A DNA stretch of 19,233 bases, taken from the NCBI GenBank assembly GCA_023392205.1, contig JAEVZN010000410.1, positions 1 through 19,233 of the forward strand, written 5' to 3'. A model generated the notes under the pieces. That model had not been told where the DNA came from and did not search any database. It was given only the letters and a program-made list of their open reading frames with translations. The position numbers and the translations under genes are program-made. The stretch is from Pseudomonadota bacterium. GTDB taxonomy: Bacteria; Pseudomonadota; Alphaproteobacteria; Rhizobiales; Xanthobacteraceae. Shown in pieces: positions 1 through 7,371 of the stretch (position 1 is its first letter; every line of letters starts with the position of its first letter).

Positions 1-471
1 GCCAAGAAGGGCAAAGACGAGGTCAAGCGCATTCTCGAAGTGCGGCGCTGGAATTCGAACCTGTATCCGAATCTCTCGTTCATGAGTTCGTTCCAGCAAT
101 TGCGCGTGGTGCATCCGATCTCGGTCAATCGCACCGTCGTCTATACCTATTGCTTCAAGCTCAAGGGCGCGCCGGAGCAAATGTTCCGCAACACGATCAG
201 CTTCGCCAATATCGTCAACGGCACCGGCTCGCTGGTGCTCACCGACGATCTGGAAATCTATAACCGCGTCGGAATCGGACTTGCCAGCGACGGCGCCGAC
301 TGGATCGAGATCGGACGCGGCTATCACAGTGACGTGCGCGACGAGTTCGGCGGGCTGAAGGGCAAGAACTCGACCAGCGAAGTCTATATCCGCAACATGT
401 TCGAGGCCTGGCGCGGCTATATGCTGGGCGAGCGCGGACAGGCCTCGCAGCAGATGAAGGCCAGCGCATGA
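1..471 (+). CDS. Aromatic ring-hydroxylating dioxygenase, alpha (large) subunit, C-terminal fragment
   Basis: The frame is open from the first base of the window, so this is the 3' part of a gene that starts upstream. About 156 residues remain. They match the end of the catalytic domain of Rieske non-heme iron dioxygenase large subunits: a beta-rich stretch, then a Thr-Asp-Asp-Leu-Glu motif (about residues 80-85 of the fragment) in the place where the family carries the carboxylate iron ligand, then an aromatic C-terminal helix (FEAWRGYML). The Rieske Cys/His cluster is expected upstream and cannot be seen. The enzyme family adds O2 to an aromatic ring as a cis-dihydrodiol, in the cytoplasm, with a ferredoxin/reductase that is not in this window. 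The stop overlaps the beta-subunit start (ATGA, 468-471), the usual alpha-beta order. The family call rests largely on that pairing. The substrate is unknown. Confidence 0.85.
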   Translation, partial: AKKGKDEVKRILEVRRWNSNLYPNLSFMSSFQQLRVVHPISVNRTVVYTYCFKLKGAPEQMFRNTISFANIVNGTGSLVLTDDLEIYNRVGIGLASDGADWIEIGRGYHSDVRDEFGGLKGKNSTSEVYIRNMFEAWRGYMLGERGQASQQMKASA

Positions 472-971
472 GCAAGCCCGCCGTGAATGCTGAATCCGCC
501 GCCTTGTCGCGCGCCGAAGCGGAGGACTTCCTGATCCACGAGGCGCGGCTTCTGGACGATGCCCGCTTCGACGAATGGCTCGCGCTGTTCACCCCCACCG
601 CGCATTACTGGGTGCCGAGCGAGCCAAACCAGAAAAGCCCGCTGGATACCGTGTCGCTGATGTATGACGACCGCCGCTTGCTGGAAACGCGGGTGCGGCG
701 GTTGTCCTCTCCGCGTATCTATTCTCAGGAGCCGAAGTCGCGCACCAGCCGCATCGTCACCAATGTCACGGTCGAAGCGGCCAGCGGCAACGAGGTGAAG
801 GTGCGCTCGAAATTCGTGCTGGTGGAATATCGCCGCGAGGAGCAGCGGCTGTTTGCGGGCACGTATTTCCACGATCTGGTCGTGACCGGCGGCGATGTCC
901 GCATCGCCTTCAAGCGCATCGATCTGGTGAATGCCGATGCGCCGATGGATGGGCTGGTGGTGCCGTTCTGA
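468..971 (+). CDS. Aromatic ring-hydroxylating dioxygenase, beta (small) subunit
   Basis: The 167-residue product has the typical size and pattern of the small subunit of ring-hydroxylating dioxygenases (SnoaL/NTF2-like cone fold). The N-terminal helices include ARLLDDARFDEWLALF, followed by HYWVPSE, the MYDDRRLLETRVRRL segment and a C-terminal beta-strand with FKRIDLVNADAP, all common features of this family. The small subunit is structural and completes the alpha3beta3 hexamer; it has no metal site. Its start overlaps the alpha stop by ATGA, so translational coupling is likely. A strong terminator follows about 23 bases after the stop, so alpha and beta close this transcription unit. Confidence in the family is high; the substrate cannot be read from this subunit. 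Confidence 0.93.
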   Translation: MSKPAVNAESAALSRAEAEDFLIHEARLLDDARFDEWLALFTPTAHYWVPSEPNQKSPLDTVSLMYDDRRLLETRVRRLSSPRIYSQEPKSRTSRIVTNVTVEAASGNEVKVRSKFVLVEYRREEQRLFAGTYFHDLVVTGGDVRIAFKRIDLVNADAPMDGLVVPF

Positions 972-993
972 CCGGTCGTCGATAATCGAAAAG

Positions 994-1030
994 CAAAGGG
1001 CGCGGATCATCTCCGCGCCCTTTGTTTTTT
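994..1030 (+). terminator. Strong rho-independent terminator
   Basis: A perfect 13-bp stem (994-1006 with 1012-1024, core GGGCGCGGA/TCCGCGCCC) closes a 5-base loop TCATC and runs into a T-rich tail (1021-1030, TTTGTTTTTT). It lies just after the beta-subunit stop. On the opposite strand the same stem is followed by a shorter T-containing tail, so it may also stop the convergent SBP transcript ending at 1047. Confidence 0.92.
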
Positions 1031-1046
1031 GCGTTTGCCTGCGCGA

Positions 1047-2042
1047 TCAGGGCAGGATCGGCTTCTCGGGCAGGAAGCCCGGCGCGAAGATCGTCTCCGC
1101 CGACAGTTTCTCGCCCGGCACCTCGATATTCTTGTTGATGAAATCGACGGTGGCCTTCATGCGTTCGGCGGTGATGTAACCAAGACCGTTCTTCTCGACC
1201 TCCGGCGTGATCGCCACGCGCCGCAGGATCTCGATCTCTTCCACGATGATCTCCGGGTTGAGCGCCTTCACATATTGCAGCTGGATCTTGGCCGCTTCCT
1301 GCGGATTGGCGAAGGTGTCCTGCCAGCCGCGCAACGCCGCGCGCACGAACTTGCGCACCACGTCCGGATTGGCCTTCAGATAATCTTCGCGCACGCCGAT
1401 CGAGTTTGCATAGATCTCAAGCCCGAGATCGCCGGCAAACAGGCAGACCGGCTTCGCATCCGGCACGGCGCGGCGAATGGCCGGCTCGCTCATGATGAAC
1501 AGATCGATGCTCGGCACCTTGCGCGCCGCCAGCATCGGCACGCGCGCGGGCGGGTCGATATTGACGACCTTCATCGTCTTGGAATCGATGCCGTTCATTT
1601 CCATGATCGCCGACCAGATGCGCGGCACGAAGGAGGCCGAGCTTGAGCCGAGTTCGAGATTGGTCAGCTTCTTGGCGGAATCGATATTGGCGCCGGGATC
1701 GAGGCTGAAGATGCAGTAAGGCGGCTTCTGGTAATTGGCCGCCACGATGCGGATCTGCGAGCCGGCACTGCCCGCCGCGACCAGGCTCGGCACGTCGATG
1801 AAGCCGAGTTCGGCGCCGCCCGTCACCACCGTGCGGATCGCATCCGCCGTGCCCTTCGACGGCATGATGGTGACGTTCAGCCCCTCTTCCTTGAAATAGC
1901 CCTTGCCGAGCGCGACATACCAGGGCGCATGCCGGCCAAGGCTGATGAAGTCGAGAATGAACTTCACGTCGCGTTCCTGCGCCTGTGCGGCAGGCATCGA
2001 CAGCCCGACCGCGAGTGCGGCTCCGACCAGTTTTTTCAGCAT
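1047..2042 (-). CDS. NitT/TauT-family ABC transporter substrate-binding protein (SBP 1)
   Basis: The 331-residue product is a periplasmic binding protein of the NMT1/THI5-like (SsuA/TauA/ThiY) group. The signal peptide has the n-region MLKK, a hydrophobic core and an Ala-Gln-Ala cleavage motif near residue 21. The mature start KFILDF, then GRHAPWYVALGKGYFKEEGLNVTI and GTADAIRTVVTGGAELGF, are hallmarks of the family. It should deliver a small organic ligand to the ATPase/permease pair encoded divergently at 2280-3847. The frame stays open upstream to 2648, but the start at 2042 is preferred because it has a good Shine-Dalgarno (GGAGAGGG about 5-12 bases upstream) and begins the signal peptide. 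It is shorter than and clearly diverged from the two other SBPs here (11817 and 15580), so it probably binds a different ligand. The gene converges on the dioxygenase genes across the terminator at 994-1030. Confidence 0.93.
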   Translation of the reverse strand: MLKKLVGAALAVGLSMPAAQAQERDVKFILDFISLGRHAPWYVALGKGYFKEEGLNVTIMPSKGTADAIRTVVTGGAELGFIDVPSLVAAGSAGSQIRIVAANYQKPPYCIFSLDPGANIDSAKKLTNLELGSSSASFVPRIWSAIMEMNGIDSKTMKVVNIDPPARVPMLAARKVPSIDLFIMSEPAIRRAVPDAKPVCLFAGDLGLEIYANSIGVREDYLKANPDVVRKFVRAALRGWQDTFANPQEAAKIQLQYVKALNPEIIVEEIEILRRVAITPEVEKNGLGYITAERMKATVDFINKNIEVPGEKLSAETIFAPGFLPEKPILP

Positions 2043-2106
2043 TGTGTCCCTCTCCGTTCCGTGTGGATGAACTGAAACTGCAAGGCGCCACACCGGCCGC
2101 GCCGAA

Positions 2107-2156
2107 TTGACATAAAAAATATCATAAGATATTTCACCAGATACGTACAGCGCTGT
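2107..2156. promoter_or_regulatory. Divergent promoter/operator region with a perfect AT-rich dyad
   Basis: This AT-rich patch stands out in a GC-rich background between the divergent SBP 1 (start 2042) and ATPase (start 2280) genes. It holds a perfect -35-like TTGACA (2107-2112, plus strand; the -10 17 bases later, TATTTC, is poor), a perfect 7-bp inverted repeat AAATATC-ATAA-GATATTT (2117-2134), and a 10-bp palindrome ACAGCGCTGT (2147-2156). On the minus strand, TATGAT (2126-2121) is a 5/6 match to a -10 box, though its -35 is weak. The dyad overlaps both candidate promoters, as expected of a repressor site; the GntR regulator at 3851 is a natural candidate, but that link is inference. Confidence 0.45.
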
Positions 2157-2279
2157 TTCGCGATATTGCGCATGGCGCCTGGCTTTTTCAACGCTCGCAA
2201 TGTGCGGCGGGGCGCGCGGCAGACGCAATTTCAGGTCGTTTCGTGCGGCCGCTTCGGACAGGGATCGGCGCAAATCCAG

Positions 2280-3077
2280 ATGGCATTCGGTATCATCAGC
2301 AATGTTCGCAAGGTGTTCGAGGCCAGCGAATTGATGTCTCGCGCGGCCGAGCCGGTCGTTGCGCTCGACGATGCGAGCTTCACCTTCGAAAAGGGCGAAC
2401 TGGTTTCGCTGCTGGGACCGAGCGGTTGCGGCAAGACCACATTGCTGCGGATCGTCGCCGGCCTGATTTCCAAGACCTCCGGCTCGGTAACCATTGCCGG
2501 GCGCGAAGTGACCGAACCGCATGGCGATTACGGCTTCGTTTTTCAGAGTCCGAGCCTGATGCCGTGGCGGTCGGTCATCGACAATGTCCTCTTCACGATG
2601 GAAATCCTCAAGCGCAACGACCGCGCGGCACGCGAACGGGCGACGCATCTGCTCGAACTCGTCGGCCTGTCCGGATTCCTAAATGCGCGGCCGCACCAAT
2701 TGTCCGGCGGCATGCAGCAGCGCGTCGCGCTCTGCCGCGCGCTGATCCACCAGCCGCAATTGCTGCTGATGGACGAGCCGTTCGGCGCCCTCGACGAATT
2801 GACGCGGCTGGAGATGAACGATCTGCTCCTGCGCATCCGGCACGAGACAGGCGCTTCGGTGCTGTTCGTCACCCACTCGATCACCGAAGCGATCTATCTC
2901 GCCGACAAGGTGATCGTGTTCTCCAGAAGGCCCGCGCGCGTCGCGGTCGAAATTCCGGTCACCCTGCCCTATCCGCGCAACCAGCAGATCCGCTTCACGA
3001 CGGATTTCACCAGCGCCGAGCGCAAGGCAAGCGAAGCGCTGGGCGTCATCCCGCCGGCCGAAACGGAGGTTGCGTAA
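2280..3077 (+). CDS. NitT/TauT-family ABC transporter ATP-binding protein
   Basis: The 265-residue product has a complete ABC ATPase domain: Walker A GPSGCGKT, Q-loop in FVFQSPSLMPW, signature LSGGMQQR, Walker B LLLMDEPFGALD with the D-loop, and the H-loop FVTHS. The MPWR after the Q-loop and the C-terminal region match SsuB/TauB-type importers. The start is uncertain: the frame is open from TTG 2166 and ATG 2172, but the residues encoded there (ARNVRRGARQTQ...) look unlike the family, while MAFGIISNVRKVFE at 2280 does. The Shine-Dalgarno before 2280 is weak (GGGA, 15 bases away). The stop shares a base with the permease start (TAATG, 3075-3079). It is the first gene of a probable ten-gene operon running to 10309. 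Confidence 0.92.
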   Translation: MAFGIISNVRKVFEASELMSRAAEPVVALDDASFTFEKGELVSLLGPSGCGKTTLLRIVAGLISKTSGSVTIAGREVTEPHGDYGFVFQSPSLMPWRSVIDNVLFTMEILKRNDRAARERATHLLELVGLSGFLNARPHQLSGGMQQRVALCRALIHQPQLLLMDEPFGALDELTRLEMNDLLLRIRHETGASVLFVTHSITEAIYLADKVIVFSRRPARVAVEIPVTLPYPRNQQIRFTTDFTSAERKASEALGVIPPAETEVA

Positions 3078-3847
3078 TGTCCGGCCGGATTTTCAGCCAG
3101 ATCGCCTATCCGCTGTCGGGCGTCATCGTTCTCGTGGCGCTCTGGGCCTTCCTGTGCGTCTATCTCGATATTCCGACCGTGGTGCTGCCGACACCCGACA
3201 AGGTGCTGTTCGCCTTCATCGACCGCTTTGACCTGATCGTGTCCGAAGGCTGGGTGACACTGAAGGAAACCATGCTGGGATTCATCCTGGCCGTGGTGAT
3301 CGGCATTCCCATGGCGGTAGCGGTGGCGAATTCGCGTCCGCTCAATCTGATGTTCTACCCGCTGCTGATCGGCCTTCAGTCGGTCCCGAAGGTGGCGCTG
3401 GCGCCGATCATCCTCGTCTGGCTCGGCACCGGCATCGAATCCAAGCTTGCCATCGTGTGGCTGGTGGCCTTCTTCCCGATCATCGTCGATACGGTCGCGG
3501 GCCTGCGCTCCACGCCGCGCGAATTGCTGGAACTGGCTCGCAGCCTGCGCGCCACGCCGATGCAGATTTTCCTCAAGGTCCAGTTCCCGGCTGCCCTGCC
3601 CTTCGTGCTGACCGGCGCCAAGGTCGCCATCACGCTGGCCGTGATCGGCGCGGTGATCGGCGAATTCGTGGGATCCAGCGAGGGCCTCGGGTTCCTTCTG
3701 CTCAGCGCCACATCGCAACTCGATTCGCCGCTGGCCTTTGCTGCACTTTTTGCACTCTCGTTTCTTGGAATGTTCGTCTATCTGCTTGTCGAACTTGCCG
3801 AACGGTTGGCCGCTCCGTGGCTGCCGCCGGCTCCACAGAGGCATTGA
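3077..3847 (+). CDS. NitT/TauT-family ABC transporter permease
   Basis: The 256-residue integral membrane protein has about six hydrophobic segments, the first near residues 10-30, typical of SsuC/TauC-like permeases. The cytoplasmic EAA loop is present as ELLELARSLRATPMQIFLKV followed by FPAALPFVLTGAKVA, where the ATPase docks. Other family landmarks are LPTPDKV near the N-terminus, the GLQSVPKVALAPIILVWLG segment and GEFVGSSEGLG. Start ATG 3077 has a strong GGAGG (3065-3069) at 7 bases and overlaps the ATPase stop. With SBP 1 it forms a complete importer, assuming a homodimeric permease as is usual for the family. Confidence 0.94.
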   Translation: MSGRIFSQIAYPLSGVIVLVALWAFLCVYLDIPTVVLPTPDKVLFAFIDRFDLIVSEGWVTLKETMLGFILAVVIGIPMAVAVANSRPLNLMFYPLLIGLQSVPKVALAPIILVWLGTGIESKLAIVWLVAFFPIIVDTVAGLRSTPRELLELARSLRATPMQIFLKVQFPAALPFVLTGAKVAITLAVIGAVIGEFVGSSEGLGFLLLSATSQLDSPLAFAALFALSFLGMFVYLLVELAERLAAPWLPPAPQRH

Positions 3848-3850
3848 GGC

Positions 3851-4675
3851 ATGGCCAGCCGGAAGACGACCAAAAAGAAAACACGCGTGACGGCGTCGAA
3901 GACCAGAGCGAAGCAGTCTTCCACGCCATTGCGCGCACGCAAGGGCGCAACCAGAAGCGCCGCGCCCGCAAAGGCAGTCGGGGCGAAATCAGTCGCCAAG
4001 AAGGGCACCTCGCTCGCCGACAAGGCATTCGCGGAGATCAAGGACAAGATCCTCAAACTGTATTTCCTGCCCGGCCAGTATCTCAACGAGGGCGCGCTCT
4101 GTGCGCTTCTCGATGTCGGCCGCACGCCCGTCCACCAGGCGCTGCAACGCCTCCAGCATGAAGGTCTGGTCGAGATCATGCCGCGCAAGGGCGTGATCGT
4201 GCAGCCCGGCAGCATTTCGGAAATCCTCAAGATTCTCGACTCGCGCGCCACCGTCGAAGCCGATCTCGCCCGCCATGCCGCAGCCAACGCCACACCGGGC
4301 GATGCCGCGGAACTGATGGCGCTGGCCCGCGTCGACGACGAGAACGGCCGCAATGCAGATCTTGACGCTTTCATCGCCGCCGATCGCGGCTTTCATCGCA
4401 AATTCGCGGAAATGGCGGAAAATCCCGTACTCAGTGAATTCGCGCAGAACCTGCACGAGCGGTCGATCCGTTACTGGTATCTGCATCTGTGGCAGACCCG
4501 CGACGACAACGCGACCATCTCGCAGCACAGCGCAATCGCGCAGGCCATCGCCGACAGGGATGGCGAAGCCGCCGCCAGCGCAGTACGCGCGCATGTCGAC
4601 AGCCTTCGCACCCGTCTGATGCGGGTGCAGGAGGCCAACCGCCTGCGCGGCCCCGTTCACCCCCTCAAATCATGA
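3851..4675 (+). CDS. GntR-family regulator (FCD subfamily) with a basic N-terminal tail
   Basis: This is a 274-residue transcription factor. Residues about 53-120 form the GntR winged helix-turn-helix (ADKAFAEIKDKILKLYFLPGQYLNEGALCALLDVGRTPVHQALQRL, then a PRKGVIV wing). The rest is an all-helical FCD effector domain with the metal/ligand pattern Asp-x3-His (DRGFH), a His in ISQHSAIAQAI and a His in VRAHVDS, typical of regulators that sense organic acids. Unusual is the first roughly 50 residues, rich in Lys, Arg, Ala, Ser and Thr (TTKKKTRVTASKTRAK and similar), probably disordered and DNA-binding, like a histone H1 tail. It lies 3 bases after the permease gene with AGAGG (3837-3841) as Shine-Dalgarno. 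It probably regulates this operon, perhaps through the dyad at 2117-2134. Confidence 0.92.
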   Translation: MASRKTTKKKTRVTASKTRAKQSSTPLRARKGATRSAAPAKAVGAKSVAKKGTSLADKAFAEIKDKILKLYFLPGQYLNEGALCALLDVGRTPVHQALQRLQHEGLVEIMPRKGVIVQPGSISEILKILDSRATVEADLARHAAANATPGDAAELMALARVDDENGRNADLDAFIAADRGFHRKFAEMAENPVLSEFAQNLHERSIRYWYLHLWQTRDDNATISQHSAIAQAIADRDGEAAASAVRAHVDSLRTRLMRVQEANRLRGPVHPLKS

Positions 4676-4707
4676 AAAGCAAAACCAGAAAGCTGAGGTC
4701 ATCATGA
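4672..4707 (+). other. Eleven-codon bridging mini-ORF between GntR and cupin genes
   Basis: ATG 4672 overlaps the GntR stop as ATGA (4672-4675) and reads MKSKTRKLRSS, ending at TGA 4705-4707, which in turn overlaps the cupin start as ATGA (4704-4707). It therefore spans the gap exactly, with start-stop overlaps at both ends. It has no clear Shine-Dalgarno of its own, so translation would depend on reinitiation by ribosomes ending GntR. It may serve only to carry ribosomes across, or be a coincidence of a short gap. Confidence 0.25.
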
Positions 4708-5126
4708 GTAGCGCTTATTCCGGTATCCCGAAGCTCGAAGCCGGCATGCCCAGTCTCGACGAGGTGCTGCTGCAGAGCAAGGATCTCCCCTGGCGGGAGA
4801 AGTCGCTCAAGGGCGTCTCCGAGAAGATGCTGTGGCGCAACGAGCAGACCGGCGCGTCGATTGCATTGATCCGCTTCGAAAAGGGTTGCGGCATCCCCGC
4901 CCCGCACAGCCATGCCTCGAACCAGTTCATGATCTGCCTCGAAGGCAAATATGAATATACGAGCACCGGCGTGGTACTGACGGCGGGCAGCTTCTACTGG
5001 AATCCGAAGGGCAATGTGCATGGCCCCGCCGTCGCGCATGAGGATACGGTCGTGGTCGAAATCTATGACGGGCCGCATTATCCGATCCGCCCGTCCTGGT
5101 ACACGAATGACGAGGACGCCCGCTGA
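4704..5126 (+). CDS. Single-domain cupin (ChrR/dihydroxyacetophenone-dioxygenase-like)
   Basis: The 140-residue beta-barrel protein has a complete cupin metal site: motif 1 gives His68, His70 and Gln74 in PHSHASNQFMICLEG, and motif 2 gives His106 in PKGNVHGP. Such cupins bind Fe, Zn or Mn and act as dioxygenases, isomerases or metal-binding sensor domains. The tail DGPHYPIRPSWY resembles the ChrR-type cupins that include 2,4'-dihydroxyacetophenone dioxygenase. In this catabolic operon an enzymatic role (ring or C-C cleavage, or isomerisation) is more likely than regulation, but the reaction cannot be read from sequence. GAGG (4695-4698) precedes ATG 4704. The stop overlaps the next start (TGATG at 5124-5128). 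Confidence 0.87.
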   Translation: MSSAYSGIPKLEAGMPSLDEVLLQSKDLPWREKSLKGVSEKMLWRNEQTGASIALIRFEKGCGIPAPHSHASNQFMICLEGKYEYTSTGVVLTAGSFYWNPKGNVHGPAVAHEDTVVVEIYDGPHYPIRPSWYTNDEDAR

Positions 5127-6211
5127 TGGCGGCTTCTGCCGCAGATTCTGCGAAAGGAATGATGCGTCTCGATGCAGGGCGTCTGACCTCGGCTGCTGCG
5201 TCGCTGTTCGAAGCTGCGGGCGTTTCGCGCGAGGACGCGGCCATCGTTGCCGAGGATCTGGTGCGTGGCGATCTCGAGGGCATGGGCTCACATGGCGTGA
5301 TGCTGCTGCCGATGTATCTCGACCGGCTGCTGGCCGGGTCCGTCTCGACACGGAGCGAAGGCACGATCGTCAGCGACAACAAGACCGCCATTGTCATCGA
5401 CGCGGGACATGCGCTCGGGCAGTTGACGGCGCGGCAGGCCGTGCGGCTTGCCGTTGCCCGCGCCAGAGAGCTTGGCATGGCGTGTGTCGCCGTCCGCAAT
5501 GCCTTTCACTTCGGCACCGCCGGTCGCTATGCGCGGATGATGGCCGAGCAGGGCTGCGTCGGTATCGTCATGTCGAACACCCGTCCGCTGATGCCCGCCC
5601 CCGGCGGCGCGGAAGCTTTGGTCGGCAACAACCCGATGGCGATCGCGCTGCCGAGCGCGGGTGCGCATCCGGTCGAGGTCGACATGGCGCTCAGCGCCAC
5701 GGCCATGGGCAAGATCCGCCTGGCGGCGGCCGCTGGCCAACAGATCCCGTCCGACTGGGCGATGGATTCCGAAGGCAAGCCGACCACCGATCCCGTCGCG
5801 GCGATCAAGGGCATGCTCGCCCCGGCGGCCGGGCCGAAAGGCTTCGGCCTGGCCTTCGTCATCGACCTGCTTTGCGGCGGTCTGTCCGGCGGCGCAATCA
5901 GCGCCGATGTCCGTCCACTCTATGGCGATGCCGCCGATCCCTATCGCTGCAGCCTGCTGTTCATGGCCATCGACATCGGCGCATTCCCGGACGGGGCGAC
6001 CATGCCGCAACGGGTGAGCGAACAGGCCGCGCGTGTCAGCGCCTCGAAACGTGCGCCGGGCATTGAGCGCGTCTATGCGCCCGGCGAACTGACCGACGCC
6101 ACCTACAAGCGTAATGCAGGGAGCTGCACGATCAGCCGGCAGACCTATGACAGCCTGATCGCGGCCGGACAGCGCGCCGGACTCGATCTTGCTACGACAC
6201 TGGAGGACTAA
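5126..6211 (+). CDS. Malate/L-lactate dehydrogenase-family (Ldh2-type) NAD(P)-dependent oxidoreductase
   Basis: The 361-residue product belongs to the LDH2/MDH2 oxidoreductase family (unrelated to the classical Rossmann malate dehydrogenases), which reduces 2-oxo acids, cyclic imines or ureidoglycolate with NAD(P)H. Family motifs are all present: GMGSHG with the conserved His56, VRNAFHFGTAGRY, APGGAEALVGNNPMAIALP, DMALSATAMGKI, and the Gly-rich GPKGFGLAFVIDLLCGGLSGG. Members include malate, sulfolactate, 2,3-diketogulonate and ureidoglycolate dehydrogenases and delta1-piperideine-2-carboxylate reductase. In this context it would act on a 2-oxo acid or 2-hydroxy acid from the ring breakdown. 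Start 5126 overlaps the cupin stop; an internal Met pair near residue 12 (RLDAGRL) is a possible shorter start. Confidence 0.91.
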   Translation: MAASAADSAKGMMRLDAGRLTSAAASLFEAAGVSREDAAIVAEDLVRGDLEGMGSHGVMLLPMYLDRLLAGSVSTRSEGTIVSDNKTAIVIDAGHALGQLTARQAVRLAVARARELGMACVAVRNAFHFGTAGRYARMMAEQGCVGIVMSNTRPLMPAPGGAEALVGNNPMAIALPSAGAHPVEVDMALSATAMGKIRLAAAAGQQIPSDWAMDSEGKPTTDPVAAIKGMLAPAAGPKGFGLAFVIDLLCGGLSGGAISADVRPLYGDAADPYRCSLLFMAIDIGAFPDGATMPQRVSEQAARVSASKRAPGIERVYAPGELTDATYKRNAGSCTISRQTYDSLIAAGQRAGLDLATTLED

Positions 6212-6215
6212 AGAC

Positions 6216-6614
6216 ATGAAAGAGCAGATCATCTCCAAGAAGCTGCGCCAGCCGAACGGGCATTTCTCGCATGCGACCGCCATCGCCGCCGCCGGCAAGC
6301 TCGTCTTCATTTCCGGCATGACCGCGCGGCGCCCGGACGGCAGCATCGCGGGCCTCGGCAATGTCGAGGAACAGACCCGGCAGGTCTGCGAGAACGTCAA
6401 GGCTGCGGTGGAAGAAGCCGGCGGCACACTCGACGACATCATGCGGGTCGATGTCTATGTCCGCAACATGGAGCATTTCGACATCATCCACAAAGTGCGC
6501 CGCGACTATTTCAAGGCCCCGGCGCCGGCCTCCACCATGGTCGAGGTCAACAAGTTCACCTCGCCGGATTATCTCATCGAGATCAACGCCATCGCCGTCC
6601 TTCCGAACGGCTGA
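6216..6614 (+). CDS. RidA/YjgF/YER057c-family protein lacking the catalytic arginine
   Basis: The 132-residue product has the trimeric RidA fold pattern: KLVFISGMTARRPDG near residue 30, a central helix EEQTRQVCENVKAAVEEAGG, VDVYVRNMEHF, and the C-terminal YLIEINAIAVLPNG. In archetypal RidA an Arg (Arg105 of E. coli, in PARSCVEV) binds the substrate carboxylate; here the aligned segment is PASTMVEV, giving Ser106, so imine deaminase activity of the classic kind is doubtful. The Glu equivalent to E. coli Glu120 is kept (Glu122). RidA homologues in catabolic operons include 2-aminomuconate deaminase and RutC, so a pathway role is plausible. GGAGG (6202-6206) sits 9 bases before ATG 6216; the frame is open further upstream but without support. 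Confidence 0.9.
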   Translation: MKEQIISKKLRQPNGHFSHATAIAAAGKLVFISGMTARRPDGSIAGLGNVEEQTRQVCENVKAAVEEAGGTLDDIMRVDVYVRNMEHFDIIHKVRRDYFKAPAPASTMVEVNKFTSPDYLIEINAIAVLPNG

Positions 6615-6627
6615 GGACGGGTCGCAG

Positions 6628-7368
6628 ATGAAAGTCCGCTTCGATGCCACAGGCGACGTCATCGTCATCACCGGCGGTGCCAATGGCATCGGGCGGGCGA
6701 CAGCCCTCGCCGCAGCGCAGGCGGGCGCGCAGGTCGTGGCCTGCGACATCGACCGCACAGCGCTCGACAGCCTGCAGGCCGCACACGGCAATATCAGCGG
6801 TCTCACGCTCGACGTATCCGACCGCGATGCCGTGATGGCGGCCTTTGCCGGCATCGAGACGCAATTCGGCAAGATCGACGGTCTCGTCTGCGGCGCCGCC
6901 ATCCAGCCGCGGCGATCCGTACAGGACATGCCGCCGGAAGAATGGCGCAAGGTGATCGGCATCAATCTCGACGGCGTGGTCTGGAGTTATCAGGCCGCCA
7001 TCGGCGGCATGATCGCACGGCGGCGCGGCAGCATCGTCGCATTCTCGTCCGGGCTTGCGCATCAGGGCTGGCCGCAGGCCTCGGCCTATGCCGCGACCAA
7101 GGGCGCGCTCATCGCCTTTGTCAAAAGCGCCGCCAAGGAAGTGGCGCAGCACCGCGTGCGCTTCAACCTGATTGCGCCCGGCGTGATCGACACCCCGCAA
7201 TACCGTGCGGCCAATCAGGGCGCCGACCATGAAAGCTGGCGCAATTCCATCGGCGTCGGCACGCCGGAGGATGTCACGGGGCCATTGCTGTTTCTGCTCT
7301 CCGACGCCGCCACCATGACGGCCTCGATGCTGTCGCGCGATTTCGCCTATCCGGCGCAGGACGACTAG
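6628..7368 (+). CDS. Short-chain dehydrogenase/reductase (SDR 1)
   Basis: The 246-residue Rossmann enzyme has cofactor motif TGGANGIG (residues 15-22), a CDID segment at the end of beta-2 that suggests NAD preference, Asn113, and the catalytic triad Ser141, Tyr154 and Lys158 (SSG...YAATK). The usual NNAG motif is replaced by VCGAA, and the C-terminus lacks the common DGG ending (MLSRDFAYPAQDD), so it is a divergent member. It would oxidise or reduce a hydroxyl/keto or dihydrodiol intermediate; a cis-diol dehydrogenase partner for the ring dioxygenase is possible but unproven. It starts 13 bases after the RidA stop with GAGG at 6613-6616, and is 3 bases from the monooxygenase gene. Confidence 0.91.
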   Translation: MKVRFDATGDVIVITGGANGIGRATALAAAQAGAQVVACDIDRTALDSLQAAHGNISGLTLDVSDRDAVMAAFAGIETQFGKIDGLVCGAAIQPRRSVQDMPPEEWRKVIGINLDGVVWSYQAAIGGMIARRRGSIVAFSSGLAHQGWPQASAYAATKGALIAFVKSAAKEVAQHRVRFNLIAPGVIDTPQYRAANQGADHESWRNSIGVGTPEDVTGPLLFLLSDAATMTASMLSRDFAYPAQDD

Positions 7369-7371
7369 ACG

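Noticed and set aside
2043..2648. Upstream extension of the SBP 1 frame
   Set aside because: It overlaps the ATPase gene antisense, lacks domain features, and would bury the signal peptide inside the protein.
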